Positions 43,977 to 53,109 of a stretch of DNA of 64,000 bases are shown here, in pieces. Position 1 is the stretch's first letter, and every line of letters begins with the position of its first letter. The translations under genes were made by a program, and so were the position numbers. The notes beneath the pieces are model-generated. The model did not search any database and had not been told where the DNA came from. It worked only from the letters and a program-made list of their open reading frames with translations. The DNA comes from G963674685 sp963674685 (GTDB taxonomy: Bacteria; Lernaellota; Lernaellaia; JACKCT01): positions 248,001 to 312,000 of the forward strand of contig CAXXWT010000003.1 of assembly GCA_963674685.2 (NCBI GenBank). The letters are read 5' to 3'.

Positions 43977-45091
43977 AAATATCGGCGCAGAGGTTCGGAA
44001 AGTTCATCCGGCGATATCCCCTCATAGTGGGGACGTAAATCCACTTGGTTCAACGTGTGCCAGAAGAGAATCGGTTCGTCGGTGATGTTCTTACGCCGTA
44101 TGAAATCGATCATGGCGGCGAAAGATTTGCCCGTGTACGTCGGATCGAGCATCAGTTCGCCTGTTTTCTTCGCGATATTGACGGCCGCTTTGCATTCCGG
44201 CGTGGGCCGTCCGTATTGCCCGCCAAAAAAGTTGTCGATCAATCGAATCTGCGCGGGATTGATGCGCAAGCGGGGGATGGACGGATCAAGCCCGCGCAAA
44301 AACCGCATCGTGCGGTTGGCATGCCAGGAAACCACGAAAGGATTGGTCAGGATTTTCGGCACGATGCGCACGCCGATGACTTCCGTGGGAATTCCCGCCA
44401 GTTTCAAACCGAGCATAAGCCCGGCGTGCGTGCCGCATGAACCGGATGTAACGAAAAGATAACGGGGCAAAGGCAATTCGCCGTTTCGTATCTGCTGCGC
44501 CAACTCCAGGCCGGCTTCGATGAATCCCACGTTTCCCGTTGGCGACGATCCGCCGAAATACATGAAATAAGGCGGCATTGCGCCTTGCAGCCTGGGGCGG
44601 ACGCACATCTCCATCATTTTCAAAAAACCGACGACGTCATTGGGACTGTAAACGATTTTGGTTTTCTGGGAGTGGTTGACGAGGATATTGCCGCGCACGT
44701 ACGACAAAACCGGTTGCGGGCTTAACGATAGAATCGGCTCGAAACCGTATTTGCGGCAAAACAGGCTCGTCGCCGCGCCGTGATTGCTGCCGGCGCTTCC
44801 CATGGTCAGCATGGACCTGCGTCCCATGGCGCGGGCCTCGGCGAAGATGAATTCGAACTTGCGTGGCTTGTTTCCGCCGTAGAGCTCGGACGTAAGTTCG
44901 TCGCGCTTGATCCAAAGTTCACTGGCGCCGATTTGTTTTCCGGTTTTTTCGAGTCTCTCGACAGGCGTGGGCAGATTCGCCAGGGGCATCCACGGAAGTT
45001 TCCCTTTAAGGCCCGGAAACAGTTTGAATATCAATCGGGAGTTTGCGGGATTTTCGGAAATTTTATCTGGGGTCATATTGATATCATCCAT
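43946..45091 (-). CDS. D-cysteine desulfhydrase/ACC deaminase-family PLP enzyme
   Basis: 381 residues with the tryptophan-synthase-beta fold. LPTPVERLEKTGKQIG, WIKRDELTSELYGGNKPRKF (the PLP lysine is in GGNKPRK, near 77), GSAGSNHGAATSLFCRKYG as phosphate loop, and VTSGSCGTHAGLMLGLKL. ACC deaminases and D-cysteine desulfhydrases are not separable from motifs alone. D-Cys, 2,3-diaminopropionate or a related amino acid would be cleaved to a keto acid and ammonia, and the adjacent acyl-CoA synthetase could use derived acids. An ATG five codons inside is an alternative start. Overlaps the convergent gene by 31 bp. Confidence 0.88.
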   Translation of the reverse strand: MDDINMTPDKISENPANSRLIFKLFPGLKGKLPWMPLANLPTPVERLEKTGKQIGASELWIKRDELTSELYGGNKPRKFEFIFAEARAMGRRSMLTMGSAGSNHGAATSLFCRKYGFEPILSLSPQPVLSYVRGNILVNHSQKTKIVYSPNDVVGFLKMMEMCVRPRLQGAMPPYFMYFGGSSPTGNVGFIEAGLELAQQIRNGELPLPRYLFVTSGSCGTHAGLMLGLKLAGIPTEVIGVRIVPKILTNPFVVSWHANRTMRFLRGLDPSIPRLRINPAQIRLIDNFFGGQYGRPTPECKAAVNIAKKTGELMLDPTYTGKSFAAMIDFIRRKNITDEPILFWHTLNQVDLRPHYEGISPDELSEPLRRYFQEDLFDSDL

Positions 45092-45164
45092 ATGAATTGC
45101 GAAATGAACAAACGATTGGAGAATACTTAAGACGGCTTATTCACGCAAGAATACCTTTTGAAAG

Positions 45165-45246
45165 GAGCCTGCGTCACAGAACCGGGTTTTATGGAACCAG
45201 TCGGTTTAAGATTATTCACACGCATCTTTTAAGGGATTCCTCGACT
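45165..45246. repeat. Second copy of the 41404-41818 dispersed element (partial)
   Basis: 45165-45190 matches the 26-bp terminal repeat of the 41404 element with a few changes, and 45218-45246 matches 41582-41610 in 28 of 29 bases (ACACGCATC...GGGATTCCTCGACT). The rest of the gap 45092-45353 has no gene. The terminal and inner parts are here directly next to each other, so this copy is internally shorter. Confidence 0.7.
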
Positions 45247-45353
45247 TCGCTCGGAATGACAGGGGGGCGCTCACTCAAAGTGATTCGCTGTACGCTATTG
45301 CCTGATAATGGAGCTTCGTTTACAAAGGCCCCGGAAGCAAAAGGGGGGAGCGG

Positions 45354-46466
45354 ATGAGCATATTTTGCGGATTGCTGATCGTTGTTGCGGCGTTTGCCGG
45401 AATCTATTTTTATTCCAAAGCGAAATACCCCGCCAAGCCTGCGCCGGATGAAACGCATTTCATCACCACGTCCGACGGATGGCGGCTTGCGCTGCATCGA
45501 TATTGTCCCAGGGGAAAAAGACCGACGAAAGAGCCCGTCCTTCTTCACCACGGCCTGACGTGCAGCCATATCGGTTTCGATCTCGGCGTCAGCGACGTTG
45601 AAGGCCCTGTCCCTTCTCTGGCGCACTGGCTGGCGGATAAAGGGTATGACGTTTGGGTTTGCGATCTGCGCGGCCGGGCGGCGTCTGAAACCGCCGGTTG
45701 CTTTGCCGATAAAAACTGGGACTGGAACGTGGACGATTACATCGAAAAAGATAATCCGGTTATCGTGGATTATGTTCTGTCTCAATCGGCGTACAAAAAC
45801 CTGCACTGGATCGGCCACAGCATGGGCGGCATTTTGCTGTTTTGCTATTGCGCGTTGAGCGGTTCGCCGAAGATCGCCTCCGGCGTGTCCGTGGGATCGG
45901 GGCTGGATTACACGGACACCGGCTCCCACTATCAGCCGCTGATCCCGCTGGCGGATTACGTGGGGAAAATCGGGCGCATCCCTGTGGGAATTTTAACGAC
46001 CATCTTTGCGCCGTTTTGCGGTCGGATGAATAATATCTTCGAGTCGTTCAATTATTATCCCAAAAACATTTCGCCCCTGGCGGGCAGGGTGATCCACGCA
46101 TCGGCCCTGGTCGATACGACGGGCAAGGTGCTGGAGCAAATGGCGACGCTTTTCCGGCACGGCGGCTTGCGCTCCGCAAACGGGGAAACCACGTATACGG
46201 AGCTCGCCAAAAACGTAAAAACGCCGATCCTGCTCCTGGCCGGTGACAGGGATTTGCAAGCTTCGCCGATGCTCAGTGAAAAAACCCGCGATCTTTTCCC
46301 CGGCAAGAAACACAAAACCATGTTTTTCGGAAAAGAATACGGCCACGCGCAGCATTACGGCCATTTCGATCTGCTCTGCGGCCTGCGGGCCGACGAAGAA
46401 GTATTTCCGCACATCTTGGAATGGCTCAAAAAACACCGAGCCACGAAGAGTGCGAAGAAGAAGTAA
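45354..46466 (+). CDS. Membrane-anchored alpha/beta hydrolase
   Basis: 370 residues; a single N-terminal helix (about 3-20) is followed by the hydrolase fold. Nucleophile elbow GHSMGG with Ser156, oxyanion strand VLLHHGLTCSH, Asp in LLAGDRD (about 297) and His in YGHFDLLCG (about 335). The insert FDLGVSDVEGPVPSLAHWLA and CDLRGRAASE resemble acid-lipase-like esterases. Likely an envelope lipase or esterase. Monocistronic, ending 3 bp from the convergent phosphoesterase gene. Confidence 0.87.
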   Translation: MSIFCGLLIVVAAFAGIYFYSKAKYPAKPAPDETHFITTSDGWRLALHRYCPRGKRPTKEPVLLHHGLTCSHIGFDLGVSDVEGPVPSLAHWLADKGYDVWVCDLRGRAASETAGCFADKNWDWNVDDYIEKDNPVIVDYVLSQSAYKNLHWIGHSMGGILLFCYCALSGSPKIASGVSVGSGLDYTDTGSHYQPLIPLADYVGKIGRIPVGILTTIFAPFCGRMNNIFESFNYYPKNISPLAGRVIHASALVDTTGKVLEQMATLFRHGGLRSANGETTYTELAKNVKTPILLLAGDRDLQASPMLSEKTRDLFPGKKHKTMFFGKEYGHAQHYGHFDLLCGLRADEEVFPHILEWLKKHRATKSAKKK

Positions 46467-46469
46467 AAG

Positions 46470-48008
46470 TTAACTCGTCTTTCGTCTTTTCAATAGACTG
46501 CGCATTTTGAAAACGAGGATCACGCCGGCGAAAACGGCGATGGCGAGGATGAAAAGGCGCGGGGAGAGTTTTTGCGAGATGCCGGAGTGCGCGGCGCGTG
46601 AAATTGTTTCGTCGATCCTAAGTTCGATTTCGTCCGTTCCGAACAGGACATCATCTTCCGCAACAATGATTGGCAAAGGCTCCCGGCGGTCGGTGGCGAC
46701 TTCCAGAGAAGCGCGGTTTTCCGGGCTTTCCAGGCTGCGGTACGTCGCCACGATGTTTGCTTTGTTGCGCGCGGCGGCTTTTTCAAAAAGTGCGGCCAGG
46801 GGATCGGCCTGCCTGGATTTATTTTTGTAATAAACGGTGAGGATGACTGAATTTTCTGCTTGCCCGTAACTTTCCACGAATGTTGACGCGCCTCCGGCGC
46901 TTAGTTGCCGCCCTCCGAGCGTCGCTTCGTAAAATTCCCCGCCGTGCGCGTCGACAGCCTTGACCCGCGCGCCGGTGCGGTCGATTTCAAGAACCAGGAA
47001 ATGATGGACGGCGCTGTAGTAGCGGTAAACGCCTGCGCGGGGCGGGGCGGATTCCAGCAGCGCGCCGCCTCCGCCGTTGGTGAAATAATGGACGCCGTTT
47101 TTCGTGGCGTGGGAAAAATAATGCGCCCCGGAAAAGACCGCCGTCACGCCGAAATTCTCGAAGATCGGTGTGAAGACATCCCGCAAGGCTTTGGGAGTGT
47201 TGCCGTTTGCGTCGATGACCGGTTCGTGCACGACGGCGAAGATGTATTTCGCCCCGCGTTTTTTCGCGTTCGCCAGATCATCGCGCAGCCATGCGGCCTG
47301 CTTGCCGTCGGCGGATGTCTCTACCTTTTTTTGCGACGCGGTTTTCCAGAGATTGCAAATGACGAAATGCGCGCCGGCGCGGTCGAACGAGTACCAGGGA
47401 TTATCGGCCAGAAGCGGAAAAACTTTTCGCATCAGATCCGGCGGTTGATCGCTTTGGCCGATGGCCGGAAAAATCGGCGCTCTGGCGGTCAGTTCTTTTT
47501 CAATGTTGAAAAAGTTGGCGATCAGATCTTCCCGACCGCCGAATTCCACCAGGTCGCCGGTATGGATCACGGCGTCGGGAACGACGGACTCGTTAATGGC
47601 CTGCACAATCTGCGCGTGCGTTAAATCGAAACTGTCGTCGCCGCTGCGCGTGTCGCCGTAGATCACGAAAACACCGCTTTCCGCGGCATACGGCACGAAA
47701 GACAGCGGGGATTTTGAAGGGACCGGTTCTTCGTCGAGGAACACCGAATAGGAATACGTCTCGTCAGCGTTTAAATCCCGGAACTTCGCACAGGCGGACC
47801 TTGCGCCCTCGGCTGTTCGGCGGATCGGCTGCGGTTCGCCCTGCAACTCAACGGTAACGCGGTCTTGCGGATCGGCAAAAAAGCAAACGGCTGTTTCCGA
47901 GGCCGAAAGGGACTGGATATAGGGACCGAAATGTATTTTCGCCCCGGCGGTCGACGCGGAAAGAATAATCCCGAGAATCAAAAAGGATATGGCGGCCGTT
48001 TTTTTCAT
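46470..48008 (-). CDS. Exported metallophosphoesterase-like protein with altered metal motifs
   Basis: 512 residues. Signal peptide (cleavage near STAGA), fibronectin-III-like front (25-105), calcineurin-like domain (about 110-345) and a C-terminal helix FILAIAVFAGVILVF plus Lys/Arg tail. Motifs YGDTRSGDD and HTGDLVEFGG are intact. The usual GNHE is AIGQSDQPP, and the usual GHxH is SGAHYFSH with VVHEP kept. Two metal ligands (Asn, His of GNHE) are thus missing, so catalytic power is uncertain. Purple-acid-phosphatase-like layout. Starts the 3' end of an operon with tlpA-like and TPR lipoprotein genes; overlaps tlpA by 4 bp. Confidence 0.8.
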   Translation of the reverse strand: MKKTAAISFLILGIILSASTAGAKIHFGPYIQSLSASETAVCFFADPQDRVTVELQGEPQPIRRTAEGARSACAKFRDLNADETYSYSVFLDEEPVPSKSPLSFVPYAAESGVFVIYGDTRSGDDSFDLTHAQIVQAINESVVPDAVIHTGDLVEFGGREDLIANFFNIEKELTARAPIFPAIGQSDQPPDLMRKVFPLLADNPWYSFDRAGAHFVICNLWKTASQKKVETSADGKQAAWLRDDLANAKKRGAKYIFAVVHEPVIDANGNTPKALRDVFTPIFENFGVTAVFSGAHYFSHATKNGVHYFTNGGGGALLESAPPRAGVYRYYSAVHHFLVLEIDRTGARVKAVDAHGGEFYEATLGGRQLSAGGASTFVESYGQAENSVILTVYYKNKSRQADPLAALFEKAAARNKANIVATYRSLESPENRASLEVATDRREPLPIIVAEDDVLFGTDEIELRIDETISRAAHSGISQKLSPRLFILAIAVFAGVILVFKMRSLLKRRKTS

Positions 48009-48502
48009 GGTTTTTTGAGAATTCGCTCCACCGTTTCGATGAGCGACGCTTTTTCCGTTTCGCCGATAGTCGAAAAGCGGCTTATGACGCGGCTTTTCGT
48101 GTCGATCACGAAAGTGACGGGCAGTTCCCGCACTTTATAAGCGGCCATGACCTTCTTGTTTTCGTCCAGGAGGATGGGATAGGGGATTTGAAACGACTTG
48201 GCGATGGAATGAATTTTGTCGATGTTTTCCGGATCGACATCCACGCACAGCACCTGCGCGTGGCCGGCGAAGCGTTTTTGCACGTCTATGAGATGGGGTA
48301 TCTCTTCTCGGCAGGGCGCGCACCACGTGGCGAAAAATGTCAGGACGACCGGGCGCGTCAGTTCGGCGTTTAGATAATGGGTTTGCCCCGTCAGATCGTC
48401 GAGGCGAAAGTCCGGGGCGACGGAGCCGGCGCTTTTCGGGGCTTTGTCGCAGGCCGGCAGCGCCAGAATTGCGATAACGAGAATGATTCTAGCGATTTTC
48501 AC
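48005..48502 (-). CDS. TlpA/ResA-like thioredoxin lipoprotein
   Basis: 165 residues. Lipobox LPAC at Cys18, then a thioredoxin fold with WCAPC (C61, C64), the strand LCVDVDPENID and the cis-Pro ELPVTFVID. TlpA/ResA proteins reduce disulfides in the periplasm, for example on apocytochrome c. It overlaps the phosphoesterase gene by 4 bp and the small membrane protein gene by 14 bp, so translation is coupled. Electron donor (CcdA/DsbD-like) not in view. Confidence 0.93.
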   Translation of the reverse strand: MKIARIILVIAILALPACDKAPKSAGSVAPDFRLDDLTGQTHYLNAELTRPVVLTFFATWCAPCREEIPHLIDVQKRFAGHAQVLCVDVDPENIDKIHSIAKSFQIPYPILLDENKKVMAAYKVRELPVTFVIDTKSRVISRFSTIGETEKASLIETVERILKKP

Positions 48503-48674
48503 CGGCTTTGCTCCGACCTTTCTTCAGCCAGATGCGCAAGGCGGCGTCCGCGAGATTGATCAGGACGGTCAGGGCGGAAGCGCCGATCAGAAAGTAACTC
48601 AAGTTAGCGCCGAGCGAACTGGAGTTGGGATTCAGGCCGACGCGCACGTGAAGAATTTTTCCTTTTCTTTTCAT
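48489..48674 (-). CDS. Small single-helix membrane protein
   Basis: 61 residues with a central hydrophobic helix (about 27-47: YFLIGASALTVLINLADAAL) and basic ends. It fills the one-base gap after the TPR lipoprotein gene and overlaps tlpA by 14 bp. This tight packing supports a real gene even though I recognise no family. Possible role as a membrane link between the exported proteins of the operon. Ribosome site weak. Confidence 0.6.
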   Translation of the reverse strand: MKRKGKILHVRVGLNPNSSSLGANLSYFLIGASALTVLINLADAALRIWLKKGRSKAGENR

Positions 48675-48675
48675 T

Positions 48676-50496
48676 TCAGAATCCGAAAACGTAAAGCTGA
48701 TGAAAATGATACATGATCAAATAAAGCGCAGCCATGCAGCAGCTTACCATATGCGCGGCGATAATCCATGGAAAGTTCCATTTTCCGCGCCCCAGCGTGC
48801 GGTTTGTAAACAATATCAGGCTCATGATCACGGCCATGGACGAGATGAGGGGCAAAAGCACTTTGGACATTTCATAGGTCAGCCCGAAGTATATGCCGCC
48901 GACAAATGCGTAGATCACGATGAGAAATGCGCTGCGGCGAAGATCCGACATGGCCACGTCGGGGCGGCTCAATAGGGTAATCGCCAGCCACGCCGCCAGG
49001 ATAAACCAGGAAGCCCAGCGGGCGATTTCGCGATATACGTTTCGATGGGATTTTCGGAGCTTGTCCTCGATGGAAAGCGTGAATTTATCCGACGCGTTTT
49101 TCGCCGCCGCCCGGTAATTTTCGATGGCGCGCAAATAGCGCTTTGCGCGGTAGGCGATATCGCCCAGGGCGATGGACGCGGCCACGGCGTCGTCGCCGTC
49201 CGGGTATTTTTCGATAAGATTCCGGTAATGGCCGATGGCGTGCCTGGGATCCTTGGTCTCCAGAATATGCCCCAGCCAATACAGAGCCTCCCGCGAGACG
49301 CTGGAATCGGGATAATTGGCCAGGAGGGATTCGACCTTGACGACGGCGGGCATGGGATCGCCGCGAACAAGGCCCGCTTTGGCCTTGTCGAAAATTTGGA
49401 GCGGCTTGAAATCGGCATCGGAGTGACCGCGCAGATATTCAAGCCGGTACTCGGCCAGCATGGTTTTTCGGCTTTTGGGGTAAAGCTTCAAAAATTCCTC
49501 GTAAGCGCCAATGGCCTGATTGTAGCGAAAGAGTTTTTCATCCAGCAGGCGGGCCATGGAAAAATAGGCGTCTTCCACGGCGTGCCGATCGCGGTTTTCG
49601 GCGACGAAATTTCGATACCAGGAAAGGCTTTCTTCATAGCGTCCGCTTTCCAGGAGCCTGTCGCAATACAGGCAGGTTTTTCTCGTTTCGGGCGGCGCTT
49701 CGACGATGACGGTTCTTGCGTGGGCGTCGGATTTGCTTTCGGCGAAAGCGATTTCAAAAGCGTCGACTTCCAGAAAGGCCGACTGCTCTTTCGGCAAAAG
49801 AGTTTTGACGCCGTTAAGCAGCGCGCCGCGCGGTGAAATAATCGGCGTTTTAAGCAAAAACTCCGGCGCGGCGTCGGGCAGAGCCTTCGTGACGGCGATG
49901 GTTTTCTCTTTTGTTCCGTCGATGTCATTTTCGCTCAAAGCGGCGATATCCGAGGCGATGATTAAGCTCGAATTCCCGAATTTCAGGCGGATCGGATCGT
50001 CAGGGATGCCAAGCGTCAGGATGGATTCGGGATGATTCGCTGCGGCGCCCGGACAATTACTCGCGAGGATCACGATATCGGGGTTGGTGTCGAATCCCGC
50101 GCCGCTATCGCCGCAGGCCGGCGAACCGGAATCCAGAACGGCGATGTCGAAAGCCCCGTCTTTTGCGGGCGCGCTACGAAATGAAGCGGAAGCGCCGCTC
50201 GGTTCGATGCGGTATGAATACCGGGTCGACGGCTTGAGTCCCGTCAGTTTGACTTCGTGGTTTTTGGACCGAGCTTCTGTTGTGATCTCACGGTCGAAAA
50301 GGGTTCCTTCGCCGTAAAGGACGGTGAATGTTTCCTCATGGGCGCTATTCCAGGCCAGCGCGGCCGAATAGGGCTCCACTTCGACCAGGCGCAAATTCTC
50401 GATTTCTATCGGGTTTGCGCAAGAGGTGAAAACAAAGCACAAAGCCGCCGTGAGGATAAGGAAGATATCGCGGCTGGTTTTAAGCGAACCGTTCAT
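48676..50496 (-). CDS. TPR lipoprotein with fibronectin-III front and four C-terminal membrane helices
   Basis: 606 residues. Lipobox FTSC at Cys26, an FnIII-like domain (about 32-110, LKPSTRYSYRIEPSG), a beta-rich part (110-260), TPR units (about 265-450: YEESLSWYRNF, YNQAIGAYEEFLKLYPKS, AIGHYRNLIEKYPDGDD), then four helices (about 490-605). A lipidated N-terminus with a polytopic C-terminus is unusual. It leads the operon with the small membrane protein, TlpA-like and phosphoesterase genes; the last of these has a similar FnIII front. Presumably a scaffold in the inner membrane. Confidence 0.75.
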   Translation of the reverse strand: MNGSLKTSRDIFLILTAALCFVFTSCANPIEIENLRLVEVEPYSAALAWNSAHEETFTVLYGEGTLFDREITTEARSKNHEVKLTGLKPSTRYSYRIEPSGASASFRSAPAKDGAFDIAVLDSGSPACGDSGAGFDTNPDIVILASNCPGAAANHPESILTLGIPDDPIRLKFGNSSLIIASDIAALSENDIDGTKEKTIAVTKALPDAAPEFLLKTPIISPRGALLNGVKTLLPKEQSAFLEVDAFEIAFAESKSDAHARTVIVEAPPETRKTCLYCDRLLESGRYEESLSWYRNFVAENRDRHAVEDAYFSMARLLDEKLFRYNQAIGAYEEFLKLYPKSRKTMLAEYRLEYLRGHSDADFKPLQIFDKAKAGLVRGDPMPAVVKVESLLANYPDSSVSREALYWLGHILETKDPRHAIGHYRNLIEKYPDGDDAVAASIALGDIAYRAKRYLRAIENYRAAAKNASDKFTLSIEDKLRKSHRNVYREIARWASWFILAAWLAITLLSRPDVAMSDLRRSAFLIVIYAFVGGIYFGLTYEMSKVLLPLISSMAVIMSLILFTNRTLGRGKWNFPWIIAAHMVSCCMAALYLIMYHFHQLYVFGF

Positions 50497-50534
50497 GAGA
50501 TAGATTTATAGCAGAATCCGCGCGGATTTGGATA

Positions 50535-52589
50535 TTAATCCGCAAAAGGATCGATAATTTCACCGACGCCGGTTTCATAAATACTGCGCAGGAACGTTCC
50601 CGCCTGCATGTGAGCTTCGGCGAAAACATCGCTGTTGTGAACAAAAAAGTTATGGTCGCCGATATCGTATTGATAAGAAGCCGGCCCGAAGAATGGCGCA
50701 TCGGCGACATTCATTTCATCGACCATGAAAACGTACGGATTCAGCAGAGTCAGGTCCATCGACCATGCCATTTTCGCGCTTCCGGGGCCGCCGAGGGTTT
50801 CGTCGTATGCGGCCATCTGATGCAGGAGGTTGGGCCTCGGCTCGCCGATGACCGGTTCGTCGATGACGTATCGGGAATATTCATAAGGATCGCCGGCGCC
50901 GGCCATTTGCCGGAATAACTCCAGGGAAATGTCCAGATCGTCGCGCACCGGATAGGGAATAAGAATGTCCAGAATCCAGGAGATAGCGGAGATGTATTCG
51001 CTGACCGCTCCATCGATGGCGATGCTTTTCCAGTCAGACGCTCCGGTGTTGAGCAGATAACCATCCAAATCAGGCTCCATGGCCGCTATAATTCCTCCGT
51101 GAATACTGCCCAGAGACATGCCCGTGTAATAGATATGCTCCGTATCCAAATCGGATTGCAGATCGCCTTCGGTTGCGTATGGCGCCAGGTCGAGTTCCGA
51201 CAGGCTGCGAATGACGTGTTTGAGCCAGACCATGTCGGATACTCCCTGCTTGAAGTTGTCCCGCATTTTGATGGGCTCGATCACGTTGATATACTGGATG
51301 GATTGCACGACGGAGATCAGCCAGTCGGGAAGTCCCTGGGTGTTTTGCACGCGCTCTCCGTGATACAGCCAGTCGATAGCGACCGTTGCAATGCCCCAGC
51401 CCGCGAACTGCTCGGCCACGTGTCCGGCTTGCGTGCGACTGGCGTTGATGCCGTGGCCGAATATCGCGACCGGGTTGGGCGGCTCGTACCCGTTGATTCC
51501 GGCTTTGGGAATCGTCAGGCGAAGGGTGACGGACATATCGTCGCCGATGACCGGATCGCCGCTCGCGTCGTACATGAGTTTCCCGTCATAAAACCAGCCG
51601 GGCGTCTCATAGGTCGTTTCCCACACCGAATCCACGTTTTCGTGATTGAAAGAAATTTGCTCCCAGTCGCCGACCTGCGGCGGATCGGCGACGGCCAGAT
51701 CTTCCAAAAACTCCCGCATGCAAAGGAGGTCGTGCGTGGTCCATTGCGTGTGAAAGAACGTGGCGCTCAAGATATCTTCCGAGTTCAGGCCGTATTGATC
51801 GAATAGCTCCTGGAAGTAAGGCGCGTACTTCTGACGCACCGGCTCCAGGATTTCGTAATCCTCATGATTCGCGTCGGCCTGGTCGGAAATGATGTAACGG
51901 AAATGATCCGAGGCGACGTAGTCTTCCCCTGTCTTCGTTTGAAGCCCTGTTTTGACGACGCACGCGTAGTCCGTGTTTTCATAAAACGGTTTGTACGGGT
52001 ATGCCTGGATGAGTTTCCAGTCGCGCAGATAATCCACGTCCAGCGGATAAAACTCACCATGATGCGGATGGCTTTCATCTTCCAACACGACGCAGAATAC
52101 CGAATCGTCGGCCGAAGGGTTGAGATGATCGGGAAATTGGTTCTGCTTCGGCGCTTCGCTGACGGGAAACCAGACCGGCGCGGCGGTGCTGAATCCATCC
52201 ACTTTGTTCAGATCGTGCAAAATGAAACCGACCGCACCCATGATTTCGTCGATGTAGGCCGAGACGCTTCCCTCCATATTGATGCGAAGGCCCGTGGGCG
52301 ATCCGTTGTCTTCCGCAAGGTAAAGATGGGACGGGAAGGGGACGTTCTTTTCATCGGGATTCAAATTGAAATCGAGAAAAGGTCCCGCCGGCGCTTCGGC
52401 CGTATCGTCGTCGACGTCGTCATTTAAGTCGTCGTTCAAATCGTCGTTCACGTCGTCATCGAGATCGTCGTCGCCTGTCGTATCATCGTCCGCGGAATCG
52501 TCATTGCCGTCATCATCGTCCCCGCATGCGAAAGACATGAAAGCGAAAGTCGCGATCAACATAATCAGCGCCAAAGCCTGTATCTTCAT
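50535..52589 (-). CDS. VolA-like surface lipase lipoprotein, paralogue 1
   Basis: 684 residues. Lipobox SFAC at Cys22, Asp/Asn run (about 23-64), then the N-terminal motif NVPFPSHLYLAEDN, TGLRIN and VDGFSTAAPVWFP, like the Lipase_bact_N domain of VolA. The alpha/beta-hydrolase half has AIFGHGINASRTQAGH (oxyanion), nucleophile Ser492 in TGMSLGSIHGG, acid candidate in AAYDETLGG and His in YDIGDHNFF. Ends GVGEIIDPFAD. Homologous along its length to the proteins at 56101 and 59813. VolA-type enzymes are outer-surface lysophospholipases. Separate transcription from the next plus-strand operon. Confidence 0.82.
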   Translation of the reverse strand: MKIQALALIMLIATFAFMSFACGDDDDGNDDSADDDTTGDDDLDDDVNDDLNDDLNDDVDDDTAEAPAGPFLDFNLNPDEKNVPFPSHLYLAEDNGSPTGLRINMEGSVSAYIDEIMGAVGFILHDLNKVDGFSTAAPVWFPVSEAPKQNQFPDHLNPSADDSVFCVVLEDESHPHHGEFYPLDVDYLRDWKLIQAYPYKPFYENTDYACVVKTGLQTKTGEDYVASDHFRYIISDQADANHEDYEILEPVRQKYAPYFQELFDQYGLNSEDILSATFFHTQWTTHDLLCMREFLEDLAVADPPQVGDWEQISFNHENVDSVWETTYETPGWFYDGKLMYDASGDPVIGDDMSVTLRLTIPKAGINGYEPPNPVAIFGHGINASRTQAGHVAEQFAGWGIATVAIDWLYHGERVQNTQGLPDWLISVVQSIQYINVIEPIKMRDNFKQGVSDMVWLKHVIRSLSELDLAPYATEGDLQSDLDTEHIYYTGMSLGSIHGGIIAAMEPDLDGYLLNTGASDWKSIAIDGAVSEYISAISWILDILIPYPVRDDLDISLELFRQMAGAGDPYEYSRYVIDEPVIGEPRPNLLHQMAAYDETLGGPGSAKMAWSMDLTLLNPYVFMVDEMNVADAPFFGPASYQYDIGDHNFFVHNSDVFAEAHMQAGTFLRSIYETGVGEIIDPFAD

Positions 52590-52752
52590 TCGGTTATCCC
52601 CTTTCGGGAAGGGTCAGTCTTGTGGAAAGTGATTATTATGGGCTTTGGGAATGATTTCAAGTCGAATTATGCGCGTGCCTTGAGGAAAGATTCTCGAATC
52701 ACGAAGCGTGAGGCAAGTCCTGTCCATTTCCGACATTTTTGTAGAATTTTTC

Positions 52753-52780
52753 TTGACATTATGGTAATACCATGTATTCC
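52753..52780 (+). promoter_or_regulatory. Promoter with palindromic operator of the RHH-znuACB operon
   Basis: TTGACA at 52753-52758 begins a promoter, followed by the palindrome ATGGTA-A-TACCAT at 52761-52773, perfect apart from its 1-bp centre. A weak -10 TATTCC lies at 52775-52780 (16-bp spacer). A site between -35 and -10 is placed to block polymerase, and the first gene downstream encodes a ribbon-helix-helix protein. Confidence 0.6.
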
Positions 52781-52818
52781 CTTGCGCGATATGCATCACC
52801 GTAAAACGGCGGAAAATC

Positions 52819-53109
52819 ATGAGTGGAAAAAAAGGGCAGGTCATTACTTTCAAGGTTGACGAGTCGCTTATGGATGCGCTGCGGGGCGTTGAGAACCGTT
52901 CCGATTTCATACGTTCCGCGATCCTGGCGGCCCTGGACAACCGATGTCCCATGTGCCTGGGGACGGGAATAATTTCTCCAAACCAGAAAAAGCATTGGGT
53001 AAGTTTTTGCGAAGGTCACTCCATCGAAGAATGCGATGATTGCCACGAATTGCATCTTGTCTGTTCCAGGGAAAATAAAGGAAGCAGGAGAAAAGGGACG
53101 GCAAAATGA
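52819..53109 (+). CDS. Ribbon-helix-helix regulator with Cys-rich metal-sensing tail
   Basis: 96 residues. Residues 6-42 form an RHH domain (VITFKVDESLMDALRGVENR, SDFIRSAILAALDN). The tail has CPMCLGTG (C43, C46), as in DnaJ-type zinc sites, and later CEGHSIEECDDCHELHLVC with further Cys and His ligands. It directly precedes, with a 4-bp overlap, the zinc-uptake genes, and a palindrome lies in its promoter. The combination suggests a zinc sensor that represses uptake when the tail is loaded. Not a NikR, whose metal domain differs. Function inferred. Confidence 0.78.
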   Translation: MSGKKGQVITFKVDESLMDALRGVENRSDFIRSAILAALDNRCPMCLGTGIISPNQKKHWVSFCEGHSIEECDDCHELHLVCSRENKGSRRKGTAK

